From Prosopocoilus inquinatus (Eukaryota; Arthropoda; Insecta; Coleoptera; Lucanidae): a stretch of 64,000 bases of DNA. A program made the position numbers and the translations under genes. The notes beneath the pieces were generated by a model. That model was not told where the DNA came from, did no database searches, and saw nothing but the letters and a program-made list of their open reading frames with translations. The stretch's first letter is position 1; every line of letters starts with the position of its first letter. The stretch spans positions 24,650,001 through 24,714,000 of the forward strand of contig CM069870.1 of assembly GCA_036172665.1 (NCBI GenBank). Direction: 5' to 3'. Below are positions 10,354 through 22,892 of this stretch, in pieces.

Positions 10354-13050
10354 CAAGGCAATTTGGATTTACTGAAATTTACTGTTCTTGACTTGCAGAA
10401 ATTTAAGTGGCTTTTTTAGACAAATGCGAGGAGGGAAGAGGGGAAAAAGGAAACCAAACGACAACCAAGCAAAATTAACGTACACGAGAAACATCTGTCG
10501 GCTTATTTAATTTAAAGAAATCACGAAGAAAGAAAAAAGAAAGGATCAAACATTGAAAAGTCGAAAGAAGAAATTAATGAAGGCGCTCAAGATATTGTAA
10601 AGTAAAATAAACTAAAATAATAAAATTTGACAATAATCCGATTCTATAACTATAAAAAAAAGAAATTAGGCCTGTGACAAGAAAAAAAAACAGAAATGAG
10701 AAAGAAACTAAATTAAAGAAAGCCGGCACAATTTATATAAAATTTTATAAAACAAATAGAACCGTCAAAATTTAAAAGAGTAAAACGTTTTTGACTTGTC
10801 GGAAAATATTCGTTAATCAATCAGGCGTGTTTAATTGTAATTTACGATAATATTTAGAACAAAAGAAGTTACATGACAACGAAACAAAATAAAAAACTAA
10901 ACATATAAAACAAACAAAAGAAGAAACCTGGTGAAAACAAGACGGAGAATAAAATTTCAAAAAAACAAAATCTGAACGCGATAAAACAAGCAACTCATTA
11001 AATTTTATAGAATTCAGAAAATTGTCAGGTTGTAGAAAAAAAAATGGTTTTTGACAAAGCAAAAAGAAAAAAGGGAGATAGGAATGATTTAAAACATAAA
11101 GGCAATCAAACAAAGCAACGGAAGTTTCAACAGGCAGAACTACAGAAAATTTTTTTTAATATTAATCCAACACCGTCTTCAATAACAGGCCTGAGTCATC
11201 GCGTAGAAATATCAGACCTCAGGGTATTTTCCAATTTGTGGGAACTGCAACGTAAGTGTTCCGCTTATTGATAAGAACGGAAAGGATGAATTTCTATGCT
11301 GGACCGCATTTGAGATGAATCAGTTTTCAAGTCAAGGTAATCTCCCACCTAATGAATCAGGCCTGTGTAAAGTGGTCGTTGCTTGAAGGAGTGGTCTAAA
11401 CAAGGAAAAAAGTTAATAAATTGCCCGGAACTTATAACTTTAAAATAATTTTCAAACTGGAATATAACATCCAAAGCACAATAAAGAATCAATAGGTAGC
11501 AGCGTGGGCGTTCGGAAAGTGCACGCAACTCCGAGAAATATTTTAATGTTATCTCATGCTAAAGGATTAAACACCGTTCTATCTCGCGCATTAATATTTG
11601 AACCCCGCTTTCAGCTGTCGCCCTCACGCTTTCGTGCACATATCGACACACGGCCGAGTGCTCTTATGGCGTCATCTAATATATCGTTCACCGTGATCCA
11701 AAGGAAGAGAAGCCAGTTTTGATGCGTTTGAAATACTTTATAGTCAACTTATTTATTTACTTACTTTGTACGTCGTTTAAATTGTTAAATACTATTCGGA
11801 GCGTGCAATACAAAAAAAAACCGCATCATTCGTCTCCTTGTAACACAATACAGGATATTTTTCATATTTTTCATCGTTCTTATTTCACCTTCCTTACATG
11901 TTAATGTAATGTAGTCGCCACGCTCCAATTAGCAGCGTCTAAAGTAGATTAAAAGAGTCACAATCTAGTTCATAATCTCGCACGCTTTAAATGTGATCTT
12001 GAGCAATGTAGTCTTTATAAGTATCGAGTTTCCAAAATAATCACAGAGTAAATATTTCATCGTCCTACTTGTACATAATATAATTACTGATTTTAATAAT
12101 TGTACCACGCTTTACATTTTTAACAAAATTGCGATTTGGAAGGACGATTATAACTAGGGCGTTAGTAAAAATAAATTAGGAATTAAAACAAAACAAAAAA
12201 AGCAACTTGCCAGAGAATGCATCCAAAACTAATATTATAAGTAAGGGTAGGATTTTGATATGTTCTCGCCATTGTTTCAGTAGCGTCGTAAAAATGCACC
12301 GAACAGGTACATCCTGTAATGGGATTGTTAAAATAATTTACGGCGTTCTTACTATATGATGCAACTTGGGGATATATTCCGGAGGTGGAGGTACAATTGG
12401 TCAACTAATTATTCTGAAAATCTTTATCATTTAAACAAGAAGAGTTGATTGCATAACTGTAATTTTTAATTGTGGTAATACTGCTCTGTTTTTTGTTATA
12501 CTAAGTAACACCATTGCTAAAGCAGCTTTCGCGTTCGCATTTACGCTGCGCGCTAATACCTTTTATTGTCCGCTTCATTAGAATTTGAACCGCCCAAAAT
12601 ATATATTCCTGTCCCGTAATTATAAGCATGAAAATCTATTTTGATGTCGGTTCGAGTAAGTTTACACGAGTTTTCAAGAGAACCGCCATGCCAGAGCAAT
12701 TTTTTTAACAGTGTTAAAAATTATTTGGAGAACTACTTCTTGGATTATGTAGCAGAGCAGCAACTATTATTGATAAAATAGTTACTGTTTTAGTTCTAAT
12801 TTATTTTTACTACTGACTTGGTTGCAGCCAAGCATTAAGAAGAACATTTTCAAGGAATCGCAACGGAAGCACCATAAATTATGAACTTGTAAACAAGCTG
12901 TAAAACTCAACAGAATTCCCAGATCAATAAAATCTGGAAGCAATAATAAATAATGCCGGCCGTAAAACGATTTGTAAAGAAAAACGTAAGGTCAGGAACG
13001 ATTATCCCTGGTTATTAAGCAATTACACCAACCGCGCGGGTTGACTGGAT
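10354..13050. other. Gene-free stretch, no supported gene
   Basis: A-rich degenerate DNA to about 11150, then ordinary AT-rich sequence. A GC-richer patch lies near 11500-11700. Near 11800 and 11925 short inverted words (GGAGCGTG and CACGCTCC) hint at an old MITE, but I could not define arms. No coding region is supported. Confidence 0.4.
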
Positions 13051-13500
13051 GGAAGGATGGACATTTTACGGCGGTCGTCGCTTGAAGACGTTACGAATTC
13101 CATCCTAGCCAAACGACCTTTCTGCCTCCTAACAGTTTTACGGTTAATTTTAAGGGGGTCTTTGCACTTGGAGCGACGGACCGCTGCGTCACCGCCGGCA
13201 GAAGTTAAGCTCCAAGTGTCGCCTCATAAATCAGTGAATTTGTGGTCGTTTCCTCGGACGGCACGCTGCGAAGTCAGTCGCCCATTCCTCCCACCGCCAT
13301 TATGCAACCTCTCTCGGCGTTTTCTGAACCGAACCGAATACAAGCCGGTCCCGTACTATTCCCGGAATCAACTGCAAGTCGTCGGCCAAACGCGTAACCA
13401 ATCGAACGGTGCTAAAATATTTGTTTTATGTTTATTAATAGTTGGTCTTTCAATTGTTTCTTTAAACCTAACCTCGAAATGTAACTTGTCAAAATGATAA
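13051..13500 (+). other. GC-rich island with a 146-codon open frame
   Basis: The most GC-rich non-retroelement segment in the window. An ATG-started frame at 13057-13497 is open for 146 codons, but its product shows no domain I recognise, and GC-rich DNA lacks stops by chance. A 10-bp inverted repeat (CACTTGGAGC / GCTCCAAGTG) lies near 13165 and 13210. It may be a promoter or CpG-like region, an unrecognised exon or part of an old transposon. I do not call a gene. Confidence 0.3.
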
Positions 13501-13672
13501 AAATTGGGTTAAATCTCCTAACCACAATATACGTTTTTGATACTTTATACCATAGGTTCCCAAACTTTTTGGTATCGCCGCCCGCTTTGCAAGACAAACT
13601 TTTTTTGATGCCTCCTCCCCCCCTCCCACGCCATTGACAATTAAACAGCAAGTGTATGTATTTAGTGATACA

Positions 13673-14930
13673 TATTCAGGATGGGTCACTGGTATCGATT
13701 TTTTCAATAGCCCCTTAAATATTAATTATAAAAGAGAATGTCTTCTACAAAACTTATCGCGTATAATAAGTTCTATGTCAACAAATTATTTCCTATCAAA
13801 GTTATACTTTTTTAAATGGAATGTACCAGTTTTTATTGCAGATATCGATAGATCTCTTAAAAATAAGTAACAAGTGTTCAGCAGGCTTTTGTTGTCGGGA
13901 ACGCATGTCGCGATTAACTTCATTTGAATTTCAACTTTGACAAGTTGACGGCTAAACCTGACCAACAAAACTCGAAAGGTGCTTCTGCATTTTTTTTTTA
14001 ATATTTATACTTAATATAAACATTCGATAATAAGTTTATTTTTAAAATATCTTCTTTGAGTTAAAGTGAGGTTAGAAATGCAAGTGACGTTTCACGCTAG
14101 CCCACACTCGGTATTTTCTGTTTAGCAACTATAGCCCTAAATAGAACCATTCAATGCAATTGAATTAAAGAGCTAAAATGTAGAGGTATTTTATTCATAA
14201 TCAGCGGATAAAAAAAAATTCCTTAGTGTACCTAACTAATTATAAATATCGTGTAGAATAATTCTTATGAATAAGAACAACATTTTTACATACGTTTGCA
14301 CAGAAGAAACAATTGAAACTCAAAAGTTTAAATTTCTCAAAAAAATTAAATGGAACGCCCTGTATATTTTAACACATTCGAAAAGTTCGTTCAATTCTGT
14401 TTCTTCAGACCAACTCAAGTTGCACTTGTTAGAAACAGAATTTAACGAGCTATTCGAATATGATAAAATATATAGGGCGTTCCGTTTAATTTTTTTTTGA
14501 AAAATTTAAACTTTTAAGTTTCAATTGTTTCTGTGCAAACGTACCTAAACAATGTTGTTCGTATTCATAAAGATTGCTCTACACAATATTTTTAAATAGT
14601 TAGATCACTACAGATTTTTTTTATCCGCTGATTATGAATAAAATACCTCTAACTCAATTGAATAGCTGTAGATTGCGAATGGTTCTATTTAGGGCTATAG
14701 TTGCTGAATAGAAAATGCTTATTTTTAAGAGGTCTGTCGAAATTTGTAATAAAAATTAGTACATTCCATTTAAAAAAGCATGAGCCTGATAGATAACTCA
14801 CTTATGGAACATGCTGTATATATGGAAATGATGTACTGAGAAGGCGATAACTTTTATAGAAGACATCTTCTTTTATAATTAATAGTTAAGGCGCTATTGA
14901 AGAAATCGATACCATGACCCACCCTGTATA
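13673..14930. mobile_element. 1.26-kb foldback element with an insertion in one arm
   Basis: The left end TATTCAGGATGGGTCA and the right end (reverse complement TATACAGGGTGGGTCA) start arms that pair almost to the centre near 14410-14430. Paired words include GGTATCGATTT, ATTAATTATAAAAGA, TTTTTTAAATGGAATGTAC, CTCTTAAAAATAAG, CAACTATAGCCCTAAATAG, TTATCCGCTGATTATGAAT (opposite strand) and TTTGCACAGAA. The left arm holds about 235 extra bases (about 13870-14105) absent from the right arm. The 77-codon frame at 14267-14500 lies across the hairpin and is an artefact. No transposase. Confidence 0.85.
13870..14105. other. Insertion within the left foldback arm
   Basis: This segment interrupts the left arm between CTCTTAAAAATAAG and TTTTCTGTTTAGCAAC. 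In the right arm the same two words are adjacent. No family was recognised. It dates after formation of the foldback, or else reflects a deletion from the right arm. Confidence 0.6.
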
Positions 14931-16492
14931 AGTTAAATCATTGAAAAAGTAGTGACAATGGGCGTAGCTAAAAGGTGGGACAAATGGGGCAGTTACCCAC
15001 CCCCAGCTCACAGAGCGATAAGAAACTATTTCAATTTTCTGTCTGTAGATACTTTGTCAAATAAAAAAAGTTACGTTGTTGATTAGAAGATGAAAGAAAA
15101 ACGGAAACAAATGAATACAATCGAAAAAAAGATGAGAGAAATGAGGTGATGGTGGAAAAGAGACGGAAACAAAAATGCAAAAGGTCAAGGGAAAAGAAAA
15201 GAAAGACGAGGAAAGACAAAATAAGATACAAGGAATCGGGTATCGCGCGATACCCGAGAGACGCGGGTTCAAATCACATAGGCAATATAATTTTTCTATC
15301 TTCCTGTTAGTGTTTCCTTCCTTGTATTAATTTATTTAATTCAGCACTACCATATTCTTCTCTTTAAATTTAGGATAAAAATAATATATAAAAAAGAAAC
15401 GGAAGTAACTGTTTTAAAAATGTAGAAGAAAGATGGATGCAAGAAAAGATCAAGGAGGGAAAAGATGAACGAAATAAAATTCGCGATCCTACAGCAAAGG
15501 CTATTAGAGAAAAGCTCTTGTAACAGTTCTGAAAACAATTCTTAAAGATGGAAGATGTTTAAACAAGATACAAAAAGTGGCAGCTTCTTCAAGAAACAAA
15601 ATCTAGAAATTCTTCCGCCTGTATTCAAATTGGCTATCTCTTTTCCAGAGGTAAATAAGTTATGAGATTAGAGATGGACTTTTTTGTATTAATTTTTAAC
15701 ACTTTTCTTGTTTCAATTTTCTAGTTTTTAAAATTTTTTATTTCTTCAAAATTTTGAATATTCATCTTTTGTTTCGATTTTCAATAATTTCTCATATTTT
15801 ATTTTATTTTCTTCGGCCGGGTTCAATTTAGTTGGGTTGGGTTGACCTTCATACATTTTTTTACATATTATTTTTTGGATTTTTTTTTAATTTCTAAGTT
15901 TAACATTTTATATTTCAATCGTTTAGTCTTTTCGAATTTCCTTAAAATTTTTAATATTTTCATTTCAATTTCAATAAACCTTAGCTTTTTTATCTTTTGA
16001 AAAAATTTTAGTGTTTTAGTTTAGTTGGTTTGCTTTGACCTTGAAACGTTTTTAATGTAAGGTCGGGTTCGCTTAGTGTCGGTTCAGTTGGGTTAGGTTC
16101 ATTTAATTTCGATTTACTTCGGTTGACCTTATTTTTTAATTTTTAAAGATATTTAAATTTTCTCTGATTTTTTTTTATTTTTTATTTTTTAAATTTCTTG
16201 CTTCAATCTCCTATAGTTTAATTTTTAATTTTTGATCATTACTTACGTTTTCATCTATTGTCATATACTTTTCATGGGTTGTCTTCACTTAGGTTCAGTT
16301 AAGTTCAATATTAAATCGAATTAAATTAAACATAACGTTTACGAAAATTATTTATTTTGACATCCTTTACTCACGCACAAAATTTGCGTATTGAATTTTG
16401 GAAGACCCTGTATATTAACAAGACTCAGAGGAATAATTTTTCAATGCTGCTTCCAAGATTAAGTCCACGCCCTAAAATGATAGGTACGATTT
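14931..16492. other. Gene-free stretch; palindrome and GGTT-rich tracts
   Basis: Contains a perfect 22-bp palindrome at 15236-15257 (centre CGCG) followed by GCGGGTTCAAATC, which resembles a tRNA B box without a foldable tRNA around it. At 15831-15847 (GTTGGGTTGGGTTGACC) and 16061-16130 there are GGTT-rich strings mixed with GGTTAGG and GGTTCAG. Otherwise AT-rich with no coding signal. Confidence 0.5.
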
Positions 16493-16832
16493 ACAGGGGA
16501 TGTAATAAAAATACAGGCCGCTACTTCACGGACGTCTTCTACAGATCAAAATAAAGAAAAAGGTTCATATAAACATGTATACAGGGTGTTCACGGGAAGT
16601 TGCAACTACAGTTACCTCTTTTATTTGATTTTTTACAAAGTAACTTATACTGGAAAAGCTTCAGGGCCTGTCCTGTCCAATTCTATGGCAATATCGGAAA
16701 AACAAATGACTGTCAAGTTTTTGAGATTTTCAATTGTTTTTAACTTTTTTTTAATGAAACCTAATAATTTATATCATCGCAACGCATTGAGAACGTCATA
16801 TTAATTATGTCTCTAAAATATTTTTTTTATCT
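16493..16832. mobile_element. Half-copy (single arm) of the 20-kb foldback family
   Basis: Starts TACAGGGGATGTAATAAAAA, then GCTACTTCACGGACGT, TTCATATAAACATGTATACA, GTGTTCACGGGAAGTTGCAA and onward. The same order of words is seen at 20044-20130 plus 21335-21590. No inverted partner arm follows, so this is one arm only. The 72-codon frame inside it (16586-16804) is paralleled by a frame in the other copy but has no recognised domain. Confidence 0.8.
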
Positions 16833-16849
16833 TCAATTCCTAGAAATGT

Positions 16850-18060
16850 CACGTTTCTTTATTTAGAAATATCATTCCGATCAAACGAACAAAAGCAAAA
16901 AAAGCTCGGTTACTCTACCGTTCTAGAAAAAAAAAACAAACAAACTGAAAACGAAAGAAAATCGATTTTGCGAGGCGAGGCATTTCTTTCTTCGTAAACT
17001 GAGAAAAGACGATTTTTGTTTACGTTATTAAAACAAAAGAGAAAAGAAGATCGATCTTCGTTAATATTTCTTCATTTCTTCCTCGGACAAAAAAAAGACA
17101 AGTAAAAATCGTGTCGATTTCAAGATGCTTTTCTTCTTCAAAATCTGGAAAAAGGTAAAGAAAACAAAAGACCATCGAAATAACGCTAAATATCAAGTTT
17201 TGTTTCGCTTTTAAGAAAAGTTTTCTTCATCAGACACTCAGGCAAAAAGAAAATCAGATTAAAAAACAAAATATTTGATGCGCACGTAAAGTTTGAAAAC
17301 ATTGTTATGTTAATATTGTGTTCTCGAAAAATTAAAAAGAAGAAGATCGGTTTCGCAACGCATTTCTTCATCGATAAATTGAAAATAAAGAAGAAACAAC
17401 AGCCCACCAAACTAATGATCAGTTTAGTTGACACTATAGTTTTTAAGTAAAGTTTTTGTTTTTAACTTGAAACGGACAAAATTATGAAGGGAAAACACTC
17501 AACGTTTCGCTATAGATTAATAGTTTCATCAGGACGGAAAAGAGACAACTTCAACTATAGTTTTTGTTCTTCTAAAGAAATGTTACGGCGGTGGTCTTTT
17601 GACTTTCTTCAACAGAGACAAACGCTAACGAAAACAAAAGAAGACCGATCATCGTCAACTTCTTTGTGATCCAGAAAAGAAAAACGAAAATAAAAAGAAA
17701 ATCGATTTCACGTTAGTGTTTAGTTCGCATTAATCTTTCCTTGTTTAAGAAGAGATTTTGTTAGCCACGGGAGGTGTCAGATTTTCTTCATCGGACACAA
17801 ACAAGAACAAAAGAAAAACAACAGGAAAACAAACGAAGATTGGCCATCGTACTCTGGAAAAAAAAGATTGATTCCTTGACGTACTTTTTTCATTAAAAAA
17901 CCAAAAACAAATGACCATCAAAGTAACGATAAACAAATTTCGTTCACGTTAACTTTTGTTTTTTTTTAAGGAAAATTACGTCGAAAGTCGATTAAATAGT
18001 CGATGGACGTTTTCGTCAAAAACAAAAAAAAGAAAAACGTTATGAATGGAATTTTAATTT
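16850..18060. repeat. Degenerate tandem zone (GAAAACAAAAGACCATCG words)
   Basis: A-rich plus strand with repeated units containing a CAAAAGACCATCGA-like word (17165-17178; 17635-17654 variant), a TTCTTCATCGGACA-like word (17225, 17785) and a CACTCAACGTTTCGCTATAG word (about 17496). The last recurs at 51440 with the same neighbours. The short minus frames are low complexity. Confidence 0.5.
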
Positions 18061-18096
18061 TTATCTGAATTTTTTTCACCGAATTTGTTTTTCTTA

Positions 18097-18280
18097 CGGT
18101 GGGTTTCACAGAAAAAATGTTAATCAGCGATTAATTTAATTCTCTGATTAAGGAACGTCATTGGACGAAGTTAACAACAGATTTGAAACAACCAATTATA
18201 CTGTTTCACCCAACCAATCACAGACTTTAATCATGCCGTTAAATTAATCAGTGATTAAATAATTTTTGTGAAACTGGGGG
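18097..18280. mobile_element. 184-bp MITE, PIF/Harbinger-like
   Basis: The left end reads GGGTTTCACAGAAAAAATGT, followed by AATCAGCGATTAATTTAA. The right side holds the inverted partner TTAAATTAATCAGTGATTAA ending GTGAAACTGGGGG. TTA flanks both ends (18094-18096 and 18281-18283), matching the 3-bp target of PIF/Harbinger elements. Non-autonomous. Confidence 0.8.
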
Positions 18281-18283
18281 TTA

Positions 18284-20043
18284 TACTTTTGGAAAATTAG
18301 AAAATTTAACATTTAAAATTTTTTTTTAGAAAACGACTGGAAAGCCGACGTCAAAATAAAAATAATTTCAAGTTTTGTAAGACAAGCGGGGCGGTCAGAT
18401 TGCGGTGGAGTTATCGAGCTACCCTTCTGCCGATCATGCCTCGGTTAAGACCGAAATAGTCTGTACACGGAGGTTGCTTTGGAAACCTGCCGAATTGCAG
18501 CAAGCTTGAAAATAACGACTTCAATTTTATTCTGAAGTTTGCAGAAACAATAATGTCCAAAAATACATAGACTGAAATAAAAAAAAAATTAAGCTTTTTA
18601 TTCAAATTAAGTAATAACCAGAATCCCTTTTCTACGTAACAAGAAATTTTGCATTTTTCAGTTGTGATTGTGGCTTAGTTACGGTTAAGAAAGCGATTGA
18701 AACGTCAAGCCAGGTTAAAATTATTTTTTTTTACAGCAGTGCCATTTTAATTGAGCATAATAGTACATACGGAAATAAATAAACAACCATTCCTTTTTCT
18801 GAATGAGTCGAAAGAATATTATTGGTTTTTACTCGTCGTTAAAAATAAAATGTAAAATATTTTGTTAATTGTTCTGAAAAACGAAAGTGTTACAACTAAT
18901 TAAACAATTAACTCGCCTTAGCAAAAATTTTTTACGAAATGCATCGAGATTAGGCTACGAATTATAAGTAAAAAAAAAGAAAGAAATGGAAAATTGGACA
19001 AAGGCTTTTCGATAATATCATTCGGCGTCAGTTTATTTGGTTATCAGAATCGGGTTAAGTGGTTCGGTACAATCATAATTAAAGAACTTATTTGGTTCAA
19101 TTTTCGAAGCGAGTTTCTAAAAAAAATTTGAGACAATTAGCGAAAGGGAGGCAGGCTGCCCGGTAGGTAGGTGAGTGACCTGCAAACAGGACAGTGGCAC
19201 TGTTCGCCACGCGATAATTACGTAAGCTCCAAGTCTCGTTGGAGTTGGACGTCTATTTGCATACGCACTGTACTATTATAGTAGTATGTAATACCTAAGC
19301 TAACAACGCACGGCGAACGCTGGCTGCTGTCATTGCACCCTTTAACAAATAATATTCTTCAGCGTAAACAACCTAATACGCATAATTGGCATTATTAAAT
19401 TAGGTATTTCACTCACCTTGCAGAAATGCATGATACGATAATAATATGCATTATTATATTTATAAGCAACATAAAAAGTTTAAAGAGCTTTGATTTGTTT
19501 GTTTGTAACCGTCAAAAAATGGCGCGCGACTTTTTTTTCACGTCACGCCATACTTCTACTGAAAGTAAATTAATTATGTATTGCCAGAAGAGTTTATTCG
19601 CTCTGTTAGCAGCGATGGCAACAGCTGAGACCGTTTTTGGCTTACGGGAACAGAAAACGAGCGAAATTTTTACCTCGGCCGTCGCCGACATGAAAGTCTA
19701 ACGAGTTTCTTAATTTTAAATTCACTTTTAAGGTAGACTCCATTCAGAAACCGAACCTGATCAGACACGATTTTGCTGATACTTTAAAATAAATTCAAGG
19801 TAGAGCATTTTTGTTGCAAGTCTCTATTTTCTAACTGTACTTTAGATCACAGAACGTATATTAACAAATTCATTCTATGCTGTTTAGATTTAAGTTTTCG
19901 TCCTAAAGTGATATATGCAGATAAACTGAAAATAGAAGACATGATTCAAACTGAAAGAATTTAGATAATGATCGGTAATCCGTGTGGTCACATATCTGTT
20001 GAAACAAAATATTATACGTCTAAATATACTGACGTAAGCTAAT
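18284..20043. other. Gene-free stretch, no supported gene
   Basis: AT-rich. A GC-richer patch at about 19140-19340 contains short palindromes (TACTATTATAGTAGTA near 19270). A 91-codon plus frame (19426-19701) has no recognised domain. No element boundaries were found. Confidence 0.4.
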
Positions 20044-22759
20044 TACGCAGGGTGTAATAAAAATACAGACTACTACTTCACGGACGTATTCTACAGATCA
20101 AAAGAAAGAAAGAAGTTCATATAAACATGTATACAGGGTAGGGCAAAAGTATGGAACCGGCTTAATATTCCGAAAACTGTTTGACGTATCTATTTAAAAT
20201 TTGGTGTGTGATTCAGTGTCAATAGGACCTACATTACCAATTTGTTTCAATTGTTTATCTGCTCTTGTTTCTGAGATCCAATGCCTACTTGATTTTTCTT
20301 AAATGGCAACCTGCTGATTTTTTCCTCTATTTAATAGTTCGTTTAATTCTTTACACGACCACATAAAAATATTTATCTATTGCATAAGAAAATTTCTCGA
20401 AAATAATGTTTGAATGAAAAACTTAGAAAAAATGGTTTACACTGATATTTCGTATTTGTTTTCATGTTTGTAGGGCAATTTTTATTAAAATTTTCTTTAG
20501 TTCTATCTTAAAAACAGCCCATAATCTTGTGGTTTTACAGTTTTTTTTTTGTTAAAACTAGAATTTTTGTCGAATATCAAACAATAAACCATTTTTCCTA
20601 ACTTTTTCATTCAAACTTTATTTTATCGAAAATTTTCTTTTGTAATTGATAATTATTTTTATGTGGTCGTTTAGAGAATTAAACGAACTATTAAATAAAG
20701 GAAAAAAAAAACAGCAGGTTGTCATTTAAAAAGAAAATCAAGTAGGCGTTGGATCTCAGAAACAAGGGCCGATAGACAATTGAAATAAATTGATGATGTA
20801 GGTCTTATTGACTCTGAATAACACATCAAATTTTAAATAGATACGTCAAACAGTTTTCGAAATATTAATATTTCCATACTTTTGTCATCCCCCGTATTTG
20901 TTTTCATGTTTTTAAAGCAACTTTTATTGAAGTTTGCTTTAGTTCTCTCTTCAGAACAACCCATGATCTTGTGGCCTTCTAGTTTTTTTTGTTAAAACTA
21001 ATATTTTTGTCGAATATCAAACAATAAACCATTTTTCTTAACTTTTTCATCAAACGTTATTTTCTCGAAAATTTTCTTATGTAATAGATAAATATTTTTA
21101 TGTAGTCGTTTAGAGAATTAAACGAGCTATTACATAGAGGAAAAGAATCAGCAGGTTGTCATTTAAAAAAAATCAAGTAGGCGTTGGATCTCAGAAACAA
21201 GAGCAGATATACAATTGAAACAAATTGGTAATATAGTTTTTATTGACTCTAAATCACATACCAAATTTCAAGTAGATGCGTCAAACAGTTTTCGAAATAT
21301 TAAGCTGGTTCCACACTTTTGCCTTACCCTGTATGTATAGGGTATTCATTCACGGGAAGCTGCAATAACAGTTAACTCTCTTATTTGAATTTTTACCAAG
21401 TAACTTATATTGGAAAAGTTTCATTACCTGTCCTGCCCAATTTTATAGCAACATCGGAAAAACACATGACATGAAATTTTCATTTGTTTTTAATTTTTTT
21501 TTAATAAAACATAATTTCTTTTATCATCACACCGCATTCAGAACATCATATCAATTATGTCTTTAAAATATTTTCTTCTAAGGCCTACTATTTTTTTATT
21601 ATTCGGTAAATAAATTTTGATGATCAAGGAAAATGCCTACTACATAGTTAACTTTTTTATTTAAAATTTTACGAAGTAACTTAAAATAGGAAAGATTTAG
21701 GACCTTTTCCGATAGATTTTATGACAGTATCGGAAAAGCAAATGACTCTTTGGTTTTCGAGATTTTCAATTGTTTATGTATTTTCTTACGGAATGTCAGC
21801 TTTTTTATCACTGCAACCCGTTCAAAATGTCTAATTAAGCTCGTACCTAAAAGAATATTTTCTAGCTTTCCAAACGGTGTACCGCGAACATCCTGTATAC
21901 ACGTTTAAATGCATTTTTTTCTACATTTTAATTAAAATTAAATATTTGATTTTCAATTTTATAATTTGAATAATTTCACTGCAACATAAAAATAGCAGAA
22001 GTTTTGTATATACGTTTATTTGAACTTTTTCTTCATTTTGGTCAGTGGAATGTCTGAGAAGTAGCAGCTATTTCAATGATACATCCTACAGATTAATAAA
22101 AGAACAAAAAAGCATGTATACAGGGTGTTCGCGGGAAACCGTATCGTAAATAGAAACGAATTTTTTAGAGACATACTTAATTAGATATCCTGAATGCGTT
22201 GCGATGATAAGAAGCTGATATTCTGTTAAAAAAAATTAAAAACAATAGAAAATCTCGAAAACCAAACAGTCATTTGTTTTCCTGATGCTACCATAAAATC
22301 GAGTTGAACAGATTCTGTAACATTCCTAATTTAAGTTACCCCGTGATATTTCAAAAAAAAGTTAGCTATTGCAGACATTTTTCTTGAACACCAATTCAAT
22401 TTATTTACCAAATACTAAAAAAATAGTACGCTTTGGAAGAAGATATTTTAAAGACGTAATTAATATGACGTTCTGAACGCGATGCGATGATAGAAAGTTC
22501 TGTTTTATTAAAAAAAAAGTTAAAGACAATTGAAAATCTAAAAAAAACTGTCATTTATTTTTCTGATATTACTATAAAATTGGGAGGACAGGTCCTGAAA
22601 CTTTTCCAATATAAGTTACTTTGTACAAATTCAAATAAGTTGTTATTGCAGCTTCCCGTGAACAACTTATATACATGTTTATATGAACTTTTCTCTTTAT
22701 TTTGATCTATACAATACGCACCTGAAGTAGCGGCCTCTATTTTTGTTACACCCTGTATA
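20044..22759. mobile_element. 2.7-kb nested foldback element (outer copy)
   Basis: The outer ends (CAGGGTGTAATAAAAATACA left, TTTTTGTTACACCCTGTATA right) start arms sharing, in inverted order, CTACTTCACGGACGT..., TTCATATAAACATGTATA and CACGGGAAGCTGCAA. Internally, further inverted pairs surround about 21340-21900 and 22110-22640, pivoting near 22000. One segment reads as GGTGTTCGCGGGAAAC at 22125 and as its inverse near 21880. A second foldback is nested at 20131-21334. There is no transposase frame; the 72-codon frame 22487-22705 lies in an arm. Confidence 0.8.
20131..21334. mobile_element. Inner foldback with internal direct duplication
   Basis: The left end TATACAGGGTAGGGCAAAAG, with TATGGAACCGGCTTAATATT, is mirrored at 21290-21334. 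The interior has two near-identical direct copies of a block of about 440 bp (about 20450-20885 and 20886-21320), each with CGAATATCAAACAATAAACC, GTCGTTTAGAGAATTAAACG and AAGTAGGCGTTGGATCTCAG; the last also has an inverted partner near 20270. The element interrupts the outer foldback exactly at a TATACAGGGT word. Confidence 0.75.
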
Positions 22760-22892
22760 TATTATTAATTACCTGGATAAAATTTAGAATTTATTTGTCT
22801 GTCTCGCTAATCAAATAAATAGGAGTATAATTTATTGCGCACTGCACTGGCGTCCTGTTAGTTTTACAACAAAAGTAAAGATCATTAATTAT

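Noticed and set aside
13552..13580. hAT-like end near TAGGTTCCCAAACTTTTT
   Set aside because: The string type is familiar from hAT ends, but no complementary end was found nearby.
14267..14500. 77-codon plus frame
   Set aside because: Crosses the centre of a foldback hairpin; composition explained by the palindrome.
15258..15275. tRNA gene suggested by GGGTTCAAATC
   Set aside because: The flanks do not form a T stem, and no A box or cloverleaf can be drawn.
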